Shown here piece by piece: positions 34,149 through 44,502 of a stretch of 64,000 bases of DNA. Numbering within the stretch: position 1 is the first letter of the stretch; each line of letters begins with the position of its first letter. Position numbers and translations under genes: made by a program. Below the pieces are notes generated by a model, which was not told the DNA's origin, did not search any database, and saw nothing but the letters and a program-made list of their open reading frames with translations. The stretch is from UBA2336 sp036787955 (GTDB taxonomy: Bacteria > Bacteroidota > Bacteroidia > Cytophagales > Cyclobacteriaceae): assembly GCA_036787955.1 (NCBI GenBank), contig DAIQOI010000011.1, positions 1 through 64,000 of the forward strand. The letters run 5' to 3'.

Positions 34149-35630
34149 TTAGCCTAACCAGTTGCGGGTTCGTGCAACGGCCTTTTTCCAGCCGGCATAG
34201 AGTTTATCGCGCGTGGCATCATCCATTTCGGGTTTAAAAATTTTTTGAACCTTGCGCCTGGCAACGATGTCCTGCTTGTTCCATAAACCCGCCCTGATGC
34301 CCGCCAGAAAAGCCGCACCTAATGCAGTAGATTCAATTATTTCCGGGCGCTCTACCTCAGTGCCCAGGATATCAGCCTGAAACTGCATAAGGATATTGTT
34401 GGCACAAGCGCCTCCATCAACTTTTAAACGGGCCAGTTGCAAACCGGCATCTTCCTGCATGGCCATCAGTACATCTTTAGTCTGATAGGCCAACGATTCG
34501 AGTGTTGCTTTAATAATATGGTCTTTTCCGGTATCGCGGGTAAGCCCGAAAATAGCTCCGCGTGCATACATATCCCAATACGGAGCGCCTAAACCCGCAA
34601 AAGCAGGAACAACATATACCTCGTTTGAACCCAACGCTTTGGCAGCAAAATATTCCGAGTCCTTTGATTCGTCAATAAAACCCAAACTATCCCGGAGCCA
34701 TTGCACAGCTGCACCAGCAATAAACACGCTGCCTTCAAGGGCATATTCTATCTTGTTATCGATGCCCCAGGCTATGGTTGTTATCAAACCATTTTTTGAT
34801 ATATGAATTTTGGAGCCGGTGTTCATCAGCATAAAGCACCCGGTACCATAGGTGTTTTTGGCCATACCCGGTTCAAAACAAACTTGTCCGAACAAAGCCG
34901 CCTGCTGGTCGCCCGCAACGCCAAGAATAGGTATGTCAACATTCTTAATCCGGTAACTTCCAAAGTCATCAGCAGAACATTTTACTTCAGGGAGCATCGA
35001 CTTTGGGATAGATAGTTCGGCCAGTAGCTTTTCATCCCATTTCAAGTCACGAATGTTAAACAGCATTGTGCGAGATGCATTCGATACATCGGTAGCGTGA
35101 ATTTTTCTTCCGGTAAGGTTCCAGATAAGCCAGGTATCAACCGTGCCAAATAAAAGATCTCCTGCTTCGGCTTTTTTACGCGCTCCCGGAACATGATCAA
35201 GAATCCATTTGATTTTGGTGCCTGAAAAATATGAATCGATTACCAGGCCGGTAGCATCCCGAACGTAATCGGAAAGGCCTTTTGCTTTCATCGCTTCACA
35301 CAGGGGTGCTGTGCGCTTATCTTGCCACACAATGGCATTGTAAACAGGTTCGCCAGTCGTTTTATCCCACACCACTGTTGTTTCTCTCTGGTTGGTAATA
35401 CCGATGGCCTTAACAGAAGCCGGATCAACATTATAATCGCGTACAAGTGCCTCTGTTACACCCTTTTGTGTACTCAAAATTTCCATTGGATCATGCTCTA
35501 CCCAGCCGGGTTGAGGAAAAATCTGCCTGAACTCCTTTTGGGCAATACCCACAATTTCTCCTTGCTCGTTTAAGAGTATTGCACGCGAACTTGTAGTGCC
35601 CTGGTCAAGAGCAATGATGTGTTTGTTCAT
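34149..35630 (-). CDS. glpK: Glycerol kinase
   Basis: The protein has 493 residues, the standard length. It phosphorylates glycerol to sn-glycerol 3-phosphate. The FGGY-family opening ALDQGTTSSRAI binds ATP; GITNQRETTVVWDKTTGEP and the glycerol-site VNGG-type VDGGACANNILMQFQADI are present. It is the last gene of glpF-glpD-glpK and starts three bases after glpD. The RHS island begins right after it. Confidence 0.97.
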   Translation of the reverse strand: MNKHIIALDQGTTSSRAILLNEQGEIVGIAQKEFRQIFPQPGWVEHDPMEILSTQKGVTEALVRDYNVDPASVKAIGITNQRETTVVWDKTTGEPVYNAIVWQDKRTAPLCEAMKAKGLSDYVRDATGLVIDSYFSGTKIKWILDHVPGARKKAEAGDLLFGTVDTWLIWNLTGRKIHATDVSNASRTMLFNIRDLKWDEKLLAELSIPKSMLPEVKCSADDFGSYRIKNVDIPILGVAGDQQAALFGQVCFEPGMAKNTYGTGCFMLMNTGSKIHISKNGLITTIAWGIDNKIEYALEGSVFIAGAAVQWLRDSLGFIDESKDSEYFAAKALGSNEVYVVPAFAGLGAPYWDMYARGAIFGLTRDTGKDHIIKATLESLAYQTKDVLMAMQEDAGLQLARLKVDGGACANNILMQFQADILGTEVERPEIIESTALGAAFLAGIRAGLWNKQDIVARRKVQKIFKPEMDDATRDKLYAGWKKAVARTRNWLG

Positions 35631-35633
35631 GGG

Positions 35634-37274
35634 TTAATCTGGTCCGGTGGTTATCAGTTGCGCTTCCCGGATAGCTTGCTCCAATGTAGATAATTCAATC
35701 TTGTATTGCACGTCAGACCACTGAAAATATCGGTTAAATTCCTGAAGAATACTATCCTTAACAAGCTTGAGCCGGGGTATATCGAAATACAACATGCCTG
35801 TTCTGCGCACAAAAAAGTCGAGCGGTTTTTGGACCATTTCGTTCTCCAAAGTAAAACGGAGTTCCGCCAGGGCAAGTGCTATGTTCCTGTCGGTATTGGT
35901 AAACTTTTCAAGTTCCAGCAGAATAACATCTGCCTGCTTGCCATAGTTTTCTGTGAGGTAATCTGCAAATTGCCACAGGCCCAGAGGTCTGAGTCTGGAA
36001 ATTAATGCTTCTTTGTAAACAGCAACATCACCGGCATGGGCGAAAGCATTCTGGCATAAGCTTATTTTATCGGTATGGCAAGGTTTAAAATCACGCGTTT
36101 GGAATGACCGCCGGATAACCATATCCACCACCCGCTCGGCCATCTTTCGATAACCGGTTAATTTACCTCCGGCAATGGAAATCAACCCTGAAGGAGATTT
36201 AAAAATTTCGTCTTTTCGCGAAAGCTCGGAGGCTGACTTTCCTTCTTCATGAATCAGCGGCCGCAATCCAGCCCAGCTCGATTCGATATCGGATAGCTGA
36301 AGATTAACGTCACGAAAAGAATCATTCACTGCTTCGATCAGATACTTCGCATCAGCGATAGAAACTTTTACATTATCAATGGAATCGTAATAATCGGTAT
36401 CCGTGGTGCCGATGTAGGTTGTTCGACCACGGGGTATAGCGAAAATCATCCGGCCATCGCGCACATCAAAGTAAATCGCCTGTCGTATCGGAAACTTTTT
36501 CCGATCCACAACTATATGTACACCCTTAGTCAGACGAAGCTGTTTGCTGTTTTCAGAATTATCCAGCGCACGCAATTCATCAATCCAGGGACCGGTAGCA
36601 TTAACAACCGTGCTTGCCCTGATTATTACCTTCTGCCCCGTAAGGACATCGATGGCATTTACCCCACAAACAATGCCGTGATCATAAATGAAGTTCTCAG
36701 CCCGCATATAATTAATCACACAAGCACCATGCGCAGCTGCGGTTTTCATTATTTCCAGGGTAAGGCGTGCATCATCGGTCCGGTACTCGGTATATAGCGC
36801 GCCCCCTCTAATATCCTCCGGTCTTAATAAGGGCTCATAGTGAAGGGTTTGTTGCCGATTAAGCATTTTTCGCTGGTCAGCTTCATTTACACCCGCCAGC
36901 CAATCGTAAAGTTTTAAACCGAACGAAGTGAGTAATGTTCCTACTCCCCTTCCCTCCTTTAAAGGCAGGAGCATCTTTTCGGCCACAACCAAATGTGGCG
37001 CAAGCCGATGCACAACGGCTCGTTCGCTGCCCACTTCTTTTACCAATCCGAATTCAAACTGTTTTAAATAACGGAGTCCGCCATGGATTAATTTGGTAGA
37101 GCGTGAGCTTGTGCCGTAAGCAAAATCATTTTTTTCGATAAGCGCAGTTTTTAAACCTCGCGATGCAGCATCCAGCGCAATACCTGCCCCAGTTATACCG
37201 CCACCAATAATTAACACATCAAAGGTGACTTGCTTAAGCAAGGAAAGGTTGCTTGGGCGGGCAAACACATTCAT
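35634..37274 (-). CDS. glpD: FAD-dependent glycerol-3-phosphate dehydrogenase
   Basis: The protein has 546 residues. The FAD-binding Rossmann motif VLIIGGGITGAGIALDAASR (residues 19-38) is followed by the family motif SSRSTKLIHGGLRYL. The C-terminal DAO domain (HEEGKSASELSRKDEIF, GKLTGYRKMAERVVD) completes it. It oxidises glycerol 3-phosphate to dihydroxyacetone phosphate and passes electrons to the quinone pool at the inner membrane. It is the middle gene of the glycerol operon, 59 bp after glpF. Confidence 0.96.
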   Translation of the reverse strand: MNVFARPSNLSLLKQVTFDVLIIGGGITGAGIALDAASRGLKTALIEKNDFAYGTSSRSTKLIHGGLRYLKQFEFGLVKEVGSERAVVHRLAPHLVVAEKMLLPLKEGRGVGTLLTSFGLKLYDWLAGVNEADQRKMLNRQQTLHYEPLLRPEDIRGGALYTEYRTDDARLTLEIMKTAAAHGACVINYMRAENFIYDHGIVCGVNAIDVLTGQKVIIRASTVVNATGPWIDELRALDNSENSKQLRLTKGVHIVVDRKKFPIRQAIYFDVRDGRMIFAIPRGRTTYIGTTDTDYYDSIDNVKVSIADAKYLIEAVNDSFRDVNLQLSDIESSWAGLRPLIHEEGKSASELSRKDEIFKSPSGLISIAGGKLTGYRKMAERVVDMVIRRSFQTRDFKPCHTDKISLCQNAFAHAGDVAVYKEALISRLRPLGLWQFADYLTENYGKQADVILLELEKFTNTDRNIALALAELRFTLENEMVQKPLDFFVRRTGMLYFDIPRLKLVKDSILQEFNRYFQWSDVQYKIELSTLEQAIREAQLITTGPD

Positions 37275-37333
37275 AAACTCCCTAATCTGGCGGCAGGCAT
37301 TTTAACAACAAACAAACTTTCACTTTCCTATAC

Positions 37334-38038
37334 TTAAAAAAGCAATTGATATAACCAGGCTCCCATCACCCCTCCGATCACCGGTCCGACCACCGGTACC
37401 CAGGCATATGCCCAGTCGGACGAACCTTTGCCGGCAATGGGTAAAATAAAATGAGCCAGGCGCGGACCCAGATCGCGTGCCGGGTTAACAGCAAAGCCCG
37501 TTGTCCCACCCAGACTAACACCAATAGAAACAATGAGTAGCCCAACTACCAGTGGATTTAGGCCTTCGGTAAATTTATTCGCACCAATGGTAAGTAAGCC
37601 TAAAATCAAGACAGCTGTCCCGATAATTTCGCTTATCAGATTGTGGACGTTGGAACGGATAGCCGGGCCCGTACAAAAGACAGCCAGTTTTTCTGCCGGG
37701 TTATGAGTAACCTTCCAATGCAGATAGTAGTGTAACCACACTACTATAGCACCGGTAAATGCACCAGCCAATTGAGCCAGGCAATACCCGGGAACAAGTT
37801 CCCAGGAAAAACTTCCTGAGTAAGCCAATGCCAGCGTTACAGCTGGATTGATGTGTGCTCCGCTGTACTGGCCTACAGCATAGATTGACAACGTAACGGC
37901 AAGCCCCCAGCCTATTACAACAGTTAGCCATCCGGCATTTTCAGATTTTGTTTGCTTAAGTACAACAGCGGCTACCACGCCATCGCCAAGCACAATAAGT
38001 ATTAGTGTACCAAGGTATTCAGCCAGGTATGGCGACAT
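37334..38038 (-). CDS. glpF: Glycerol uptake facilitator (aquaglyceroporin)
   Basis: The protein has 234 residues and six transmembrane helices. The two NPA half-helices are present (SGAHINPAVTLALA and GFAVNPARDLGPR). The Asp after the second NPAR is the usual mark of glycerol facilitators rather than water channels. It lets glycerol diffuse through the inner membrane. As first gene of glpF-glpD-glpK it probably carries the operon promoter, but I see no clear -7 box. Confidence 0.95.
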   Translation of the reverse strand: MSPYLAEYLGTLILIVLGDGVVAAVVLKQTKSENAGWLTVVIGWGLAVTLSIYAVGQYSGAHINPAVTLALAYSGSFSWELVPGYCLAQLAGAFTGAIVVWLHYYLHWKVTHNPAEKLAVFCTGPAIRSNVHNLISEIIGTAVLILGLLTIGANKFTEGLNPLVVGLLIVSIGVSLGGTTGFAVNPARDLGPRLAHFILPIAGKGSSDWAYAWVPVVGPVIGGVMGAWLYQLLF

Positions 38039-38107
38039 AGGGAGAATAATTTAAGGCCAAGATAGTAAAACCCTGGCATAGCAATGGAAAGTCATGCCTG
38101 ATTGTTG

Positions 38108-41100
38108 CTATTTAATAATTAACCTGGCAACTTCTCCTTTTTGATTTCGGAGCAGGTACAAGCCGGCAGGCAGTTGGCTAACATCAAGTGATGTAACCTT
38201 GCTCCTGAACAGTATCGGTTGATTTAATGAATTAAACAATTGCACGTTTACTTCCTCTGTAAAGTAAACAAATTGCCCTTCAACCGGATTGGGATAAACC
38301 ACAAAACCCGGGTATGAGTAAGGGTTAGTAACAGAAATAACATACGAGTACTCGTAGGTTCCATCGAAATCCACCTGCTTTAACCGGTAATAGGAAATTC
38401 CCGATAGAGGAGCCTCGTCAGTAAACCTATAGACCTGCGATGTGTTGCTTGTGCCCGCGCCATTAAGCCTGCCAATCGCCTCATATTGAAAACCTGTGGC
38501 AGAACGTTCGATATCAAAGTAGTTGTTATTAAGCTCTGTAGCAGTTTTCCACTCCAATTCAACGGATCGATTAACCCACCTGGCAGTAAACGAAACCAGC
38601 TGTACAGGTAAAGGCGAAGATGTTGATGCCACCGCAAAAGGACTAAACGAAGAAACAAGAGAAGAAGTAACTGTTCCGAATGTTCCGCTGTCGGTTGTGC
38701 CAGTGACACCTGCATTCGACCATTGAGTGCCATCCCAGCGGCCTACGGTAAGAATAGCGGGGTTGCTGAATCCATAACACCCGGTAGCACGATTCCAGGT
38801 TAACGTAACAAAGACACTTGATGACCCGGCAGTTCTGTCCAGAATCCAGTAATCACACGACGATACATCGGTTATAGTGGGGTCAGTAACCGTTATGTCA
38901 TATCCTAAAAGGGTCGGATTGCTGACAAAGTATTCTGCCGTAAAGGCATCTGTAACAGATGACGGAGCCGAAATTCGAACGGGACTATAAATTCCTGCCT
39001 TGCCTGTTGGGAATGTGAACAAATCGTTACCCACCTTTCGTACCGGTCCGCTTACATAGGAGGTTGCCGATCCACCTGTAACAGTAACGTTATCTCCAAC
39101 TATGAGAAGGTTGGTTAATGTAGTAACCAGATTACCATTCAGTAATGAAAGGTTTTGAGACGGTGCATCAAGCTGGCAGACGGATAAAAGGGTTACATTA
39201 CCTGAACTCTTATTAATCGTAACATTACCATTGAAATTGCCTGTGGCTCCGGTGAGATCAAAATTTTGATTCGAAGTTCCAGAAAATAACAATGCGGTTG
39301 AACCCCCATCAAATCCGGGCTGAACAGTAACATTACCACGAACGTCAAATACTGAACCATTGGCAAATCCGTTTGTTAACGTGAGGTTATTTTGAACTAT
39401 CAAAGCGCCTGTTCCGGTAATGTTCAGATTATCTTCCGAACAGCCAAGGTTATTTACCTCAACAATCAGATTATAAAAAGTTATGCCAACCGGATTGTAA
39501 AGAGTAGCAGAACGTGTGGCACATTCAGCAAAAGATGGATCTAAATGCACCGTGCCGTTGTTGTGACCAAATGTGCCTCCGTTTATGGCAAAGATGGTCG
39601 GATTACCCACCCAACTGCCGCCCACACGGAACACGCCTGTGGGAGCGTTGAATACCCNNNNNNNNNNNNNNNNNNNNNNNNNNNNNNNNNNNNNNNNNNN
39701 NNNNNNNNNNNNNNNNNNNNNNNNNNNNNNNNNNNNNNNNNNNNNNNNNNNNNNNNNCGTTGGCCACAATTACAGTGCTGGCTCCGCTCACCGCAAGGAT
39801 ATCTTCCGTGCAGCCCGTGTTGTCCACATCTACAATCAGGTTGTAAAAGGTAACGGCCAGCGGGGTACTTATCGTGGCCGTGCGCGTGGCACACTCCGCA
39901 AACACCGGGTCTATGCGAACCGTGCCGTTGTTGTGGTTAAACGTGCCCCCGTTTATGGCAAAGATGGTCGGGTTACCCACCCAACTGCCGCCCACACGGA
40001 ACACGCCTGTGGGAGCGTTGAATACCCCCGCATCCAGCGTGAACTGCTGTACCAGAAAATCAGTGGTGCCCACCCCCGGGTTCACCACCCCCGAACTTTT
40101 GTTCACACGAAGGTGCGCAAACCGCGCCGTGCTCGTGTTGTTGTAGGTTTGGTCGGTGGTGCCGTTCATCAAGATGGTGGCCGTGCCACCGTCTGCGCCC
40201 GACTCCAGGTATACGTTGCCACGAACTTCTATGGTGCCTGTGTTCACAAAACCGTCAAACTGTGTGAAGTCGTTGGCCACAATTACAGTGCTGGCTCCGC
40301 TCACCGCAAGGATATCTTCCGTGCAACCCGTGTTGTCCACATCTACAATCAGGTTGTAAAACGTTATCCCACCAGGAACATTTATCGTGGCCGTGCGCGT
40401 GGCACACTCCGAAAACGATGGGTCTAACCTCACCGTGCCGCTGTTGTGATTGAACGTACCCCCCGTTACCGTCAGTATCGTAGGATTGCCCGTCCACGCC
40501 CCGCCTATCCGGAACACCCCGGTGGGTGCATTGAACACTCCCGCATCCAGCGTGAACTGCTGAACCAGAAAATCAGAAGTGGATGCTGAAACGATACCAG
40601 AAGACTTATTGATGCGCACATGAGCCGTTCGGCCGGATCCAGAACTACTGTAGTTTTGATTCATGGATCCGTTGATTAATATGGTTCCTGAACCACCGTC
40701 TGCATCGTTTTGTACAAACAAGTTACCAAGGACCTCAATTGTTCCGGAATAAAAAATACCATCAGCATGAGTTAAATTACCGGCAACAACAGCATTACTG
40801 CCTGAAAAAGTAAACAGATCTTCAACGCAACTTAAATTAGTAACATCAACGATTAAATGATTAAAGGTTAGAGAAGAAGTAAGCGTTACGATAGCAATCC
40901 GCTGAGCGCAGGCAGTAAAATCCGGATCAAATTGTACTGTACCCAGGTTGTGTAAAAATGTTCCTCCGTTGTAGCTGAATAAATTAACATTTACTGCAAA
41001 TGCGCCACCAACCGATAAAATACCGCTGGTGGAAGTAAACGTGCCACCGGATAGGGTAAATGTACCTGAATTGATATCAATGCCTGAATCTCCACCAGTA

Positions 41101-41450
41101 AAGGATCCCCCGGCCTGAGAAAACCCCGCGTTGCCGATTGTAATACTTACACCTGCCTGTTGGGTAATAATTCCATTATAGCCTGCATCAATCTGAATAC
41201 CTTGTACACTAATGGAAACATTTATCAGACAATTCCCTGATCCGTTGGCATCGTATATTGCCACGTCAGCAGCGCCCGGAACCGAAGCACCGCCAGGCCC
41301 TCCGGACGTGGCCGACCAGTTTGCTGGATCATTCCACACACCTGCCGTGCCGGCCACCCAGTACCGGTTTGCTGCCAGTGCTGAAGCCAATTGGCAACTG
41401 AGTAAAACGATTAAGATAAAAGAGCGATTGAAATTCAGGAATAAAGCCAT
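38108..41450 (-). CDS. T9SS-secreted repeat protein, broken by an assembly gap
   Basis: The N terminus is a signal peptide (RSFILIVLLSCQLASALA) followed by ANRYWVAGTAGVWNDPANW, the same layout as the adhesin at the left edge. Four copies of a ~171-residue unit can be seen, with VFNAPTGVFR.GG.W.GNPTI, GGTFNHN.GTVRLDP, ECATRTATI and TFYNLIVDVDNTGCTEDIL. The C terminus is a T9SS sorting domain (VYPNPVEGQF to VARLIIK). The 100-N gap at 39658-39757 puts the halves out of frame only because its size is arbitrary. The gene is treated as one. It is a surface or released protein; function unknown. Confidence 0.8.
39658..39757. other. Assembly gap (100 N) inside the repeat array
   Basis: Exactly 100 N replace part of one repeat. 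The matching piece in the next unit (40028-40270) is 243 bp long, so 243 bp is the expected true length; that size also restores the reading frame. Additional whole 513-bp units could have collapsed. Confidence 0.9.
39758..40783 (-). repeat. 513-bp tandem repeat units
   Basis: CGTTGGCCACAATTACAG recurs at 39758 and 40271, and the GGGAGCGTTG/GGGTGCATTG segment at 40011 and 40524, both 513 bp apart. Copies next to the gap are nearly identical; those toward the start and end of the gene are more diverged. Confidence 0.85.
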
Positions 41451-41529
41451 AGGCTCTTGAAATACAAAGAGATAAAGATACTTACTGATACTTTATATTT
41501 CAAATTATCAGACAATGTAACCCTTTTGG

Positions 41530-44289
41530 CTAAAGCTCCAGCTCGATGGTCTCGCCTACTCCAAAAGATTTACCCTGAGATGAATTATTTCCCTTTACGC
41601 TTTTGCCTTTTTGCGACTTTGCTTTTGGCTTTTGCTTTTCTTTCGATCTGTTTTGGCTTTGCGGTAATCCGCTTTCGGCGAAGAGACTTTGCTGAACGCC
41701 CCGCGGCTGACTTTCCTTTTTTTTTAAAACGCCCTCGTGCTTTGCCGGCTTATCTTCCAGCCCCTCTTCTGCCGCAGCATCCGGTGCTTCTTCCGGCAGC
41801 GACACCTTTAACACCTTATGCTGGCTTAACCGGTTGCCCAGCGCTTTCCAGCCTTTGATATCAATTAAATCTTCCAGATTAACTGTTTCCTTTACTTTCT
41901 CTTTCGATTTACCTTTCAATAGCTCTATCTCAACCTCAGGATCATCCTTCATAGTGGCAACTACCAACCGCGATCCGATGGCATCGGAAATGAAATTGAA
42001 CTCCTTATCCTCCGTTGTGGTTTCCACCAGAAACCTTTTCACCATGTACTGCTTGGTATGTCCGTCAACATACACAGCCGAAACCGGCTTTTTGGGATAA
42101 AACTTTTCTACGCGCAAGGTTTTTTCCGGGTCAAAACGCGTATTCAAATCATAGCCCGTAATCCTGTATGAACCATTGGATAAAAAGGCTATCAGCCGGT
42201 CTTCGCCATCAAACTTTCCGAGATAGTATCCGCGCTTGTCGCGGTTTAGTCTGCCGGCCAACGGATCATACCACAGATCGAGTTTGCTGAGCGTGGAAGT
42301 ACCTTCGCGTATTTTTTCCACTTTACGTACCGGATATTTGGTAACCGTTATGCCACGTGCTGCACGTCCTTTGATTTCCAGATCGGCAAAGTCAAATTCA
42401 AAAACTTTTTTGCGGGCCGTGCTGGATTGTGATAATTTAATTTCAACCACTTCAGCTTCGCCATTCGGATTACCGGAAACATACAGTATGCGCGAGTTGG
42501 CATTACCCTGAGTCAGATCATATTCCTTATCGCGGATGACACCCGGCATGGTAAACCGCTTGGCAAAACTTTTTCCGCTCTTGCCATCGGAATATATCAG
42601 GTTGTACACCATGCGGTCATCGCCTTTCTTCCACACACCAATATACATGATGTCTTTACCCATAAACACCTTTTCACTGATGCGCGATACCAGGGCTTTG
42701 CCGTCTCTGCGTATGGCAATAATGTCGTCCAGTTCCGAACAATCGCACACGTATTCATCGCGCTTCAGTCCCCAGCCGGCAAATCCATCGGCCCGGTTTA
42801 CATAGAGCTTCTGATTGATGGCAATCACTTCGGTGGCTGCGACAGCCTGGAAGGTTTTCAGCTCGGTTTTTCGTTCACGGCCCTTGCCGTACCTATCCAG
42901 CAATCCCTGAAAATAGGAGATGGCAAAATCGGTAAGGTGTTTCAGGTGATGTTCCGTTTCTTTCAATTCTTTTTCCAGGTCGCGCAGCATTTCATCGGCT
43001 TTGAAGGAATCGTACTTGGAAATGCGCTTTATTTTGATTTCGGTTAGCCGGATAATATCGTCTGTCGTAATTTCCCGATAAAATTTCTTTTTATGGGGCT
43101 TCAGGCCCTTATCAATTGTGGCCAGCACTTCTTCCCATGTTTCGCATTCCTCTATATCGCGGTATATCCGGTTTTCAATGAAGATCTTTTCCAGGGATGA
43201 GAACAAAATCTTTTCCTTCAGCTCAGCCTTTTTAATTTCCAGCTCACGTTTCAGCAGGGCGACCGTCTGCTCCGTATTTAATTTCAGAATTTCATGAACA
43301 CCCATAAACCGCGGCTTGCCGTGCACAATCACGCAGGCATTGGGCGAAAGGGTAACCTCGCAGTCGGTGAAGGCATACAAGGCTTCCAGGGCAATTTCGG
43401 GTGATTGGCCGGGCTGGAGGTGAATTTGAATTTCCACGTCCTGTGCAGTGTTATCGATAACCTGCTTTATTTTAATCTGCCCCTTTTCGCTGGCCTTGAC
43501 AATGGACTCAATTAAAGAAGATGTAGTGGTGGAATATGGTATTTCTCTGATAACCAGGGTTTTCTTATCGAGAATATCAATCTTTGCACGAATCTTGATT
43601 TTGCCGCCTCTTTTGCCCTGATCATATTCGGTTACATCGGCTATACCACCGGTTGGGAAGTCGGGAAAGATTTTGGGGTTCTTTCCTTTCAGTACATCTA
43701 TAGAAGCTTTTATCAGTTCGCAGAAATTATGCGGCAGTATTTTGGTAGATAGTCCTACGGCTATGCCTTCTACACCCTGGGCCAGCAACAGCGGGAACTT
43801 TACCGGCAGTGTTACCGGCTCTTTTTTGCGTCCATCGTACGACAACTGCCACTCGGTGGTCTGCGGATTGAACACCACTTCGAGTGCAAACTTCGACAAG
43901 CGCGCTTCGATATAGCGCGGTGCTGCCGCGCTGTCGCCGGTGCGTATATCACCCCAGTTACCCTGGGTGTCGATAAGCAAATCTTTCTGCCCCAGATTAA
44001 TGATGGCCTCGCCTATGGCCGCATCGCCATGCGGATGGTATTGCATGGCCTGCCCGATGATGTTGGCCACTTTGTTGTACCGCCCGTCTTCCATCTCGCG
44101 CATGGCGTGCAGTATTCTGCGCTGCACAGGCTTCAGGCCGTCTTCAATCCTGGGCACTGCACGTTCCAGGATAACATACGATGCGTAGTCGAGAAACCAG
44201 TCTTCGTAAAGCCCTTCGAGATGGATGGGGTGGATTACATCCGGTTGAGTGGGTTCAGGTTGCTGCTTAACTATTTTTTTCTTACTCAT
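41530..44289 (-). CDS. parC: DNA topoisomerase IV subunit A
   Basis: The protein has 919 residues. The cutting domain has the catalytic Tyr126 in AAPRYIEARL, the opening YASYVILERAVPRIEDGLKP and the quinolone-pocket segment YHPHGDAAIGEA, where the position of E. coli Ser80 is Ala. The C-terminal domain carries degenerate pinwheel repeats, and the last 100 residues are Lys-rich and probably disordered (KEKQKPKAKSQKGKSVKG). With ParE it untangles sister chromosomes. It lies 213 bp from parE in the same direction; the gap holds no gene. Confidence 0.95.
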   Translation of the reverse strand: MSKKKIVKQQPEPTQPDVIHPIHLEGLYEDWFLDYASYVILERAVPRIEDGLKPVQRRILHAMREMEDGRYNKVANIIGQAMQYHPHGDAAIGEAIINLGQKDLLIDTQGNWGDIRTGDSAAAPRYIEARLSKFALEVVFNPQTTEWQLSYDGRKKEPVTLPVKFPLLLAQGVEGIAVGLSTKILPHNFCELIKASIDVLKGKNPKIFPDFPTGGIADVTEYDQGKRGGKIKIRAKIDILDKKTLVIREIPYSTTTSSLIESIVKASEKGQIKIKQVIDNTAQDVEIQIHLQPGQSPEIALEALYAFTDCEVTLSPNACVIVHGKPRFMGVHEILKLNTEQTVALLKRELEIKKAELKEKILFSSLEKIFIENRIYRDIEECETWEEVLATIDKGLKPHKKKFYREITTDDIIRLTEIKIKRISKYDSFKADEMLRDLEKELKETEHHLKHLTDFAISYFQGLLDRYGKGRERKTELKTFQAVAATEVIAINQKLYVNRADGFAGWGLKRDEYVCDCSELDDIIAIRRDGKALVSRISEKVFMGKDIMYIGVWKKGDDRMVYNLIYSDGKSGKSFAKRFTMPGVIRDKEYDLTQGNANSRILYVSGNPNGEAEVVEIKLSQSSTARKKVFEFDFADLEIKGRAARGITVTKYPVRKVEKIREGTSTLSKLDLWYDPLAGRLNRDKRGYYLGKFDGEDRLIAFLSNGSYRITGYDLNTRFDPEKTLRVEKFYPKKPVSAVYVDGHTKQYMVKRFLVETTTEDKEFNFISDAIGSRLVVATMKDDPEVEIELLKGKSKEKVKETVNLEDLIDIKGWKALGNRLSQHKVLKVSLPEEAPDAAAEEGLEDKPAKHEGVLKKKESQPRGVQQSLFAESGLPQSQNRSKEKQKPKAKSQKGKSVKGNNSSQGKSFGVGETIELEL

Positions 44290-44502
44290 CAGCTTAACAG
44301 ATTTCTAAGTACAACAAAGTATTTCCCGTAAAAAAGCAAATAATAATTTGAGCTGCGCGCAAAAGAACACAGGATGTAACCTCTTTACTTGCTTCTTCGA
44401 TCGGTTTTTTAAAGGTATTCATCAGGGCATTTGTTTTTTGAAGTAACGGTTAAGACAGCCATGATGATGGTCTTCATGGTAAGGCATTGTGTATGCGCAG
44501 TT

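Noticed and set aside
39545..40427. Plus-strand frames across the repeat array and the gap
   Set aside because: They are shadows of the T9SS protein's repeats; one contains the N run and has no meaning.
39758..40783. CRISPR-like tandem repeats
   Set aside because: The period is 513 bp, the repeat is fully coding and there are no spacers.
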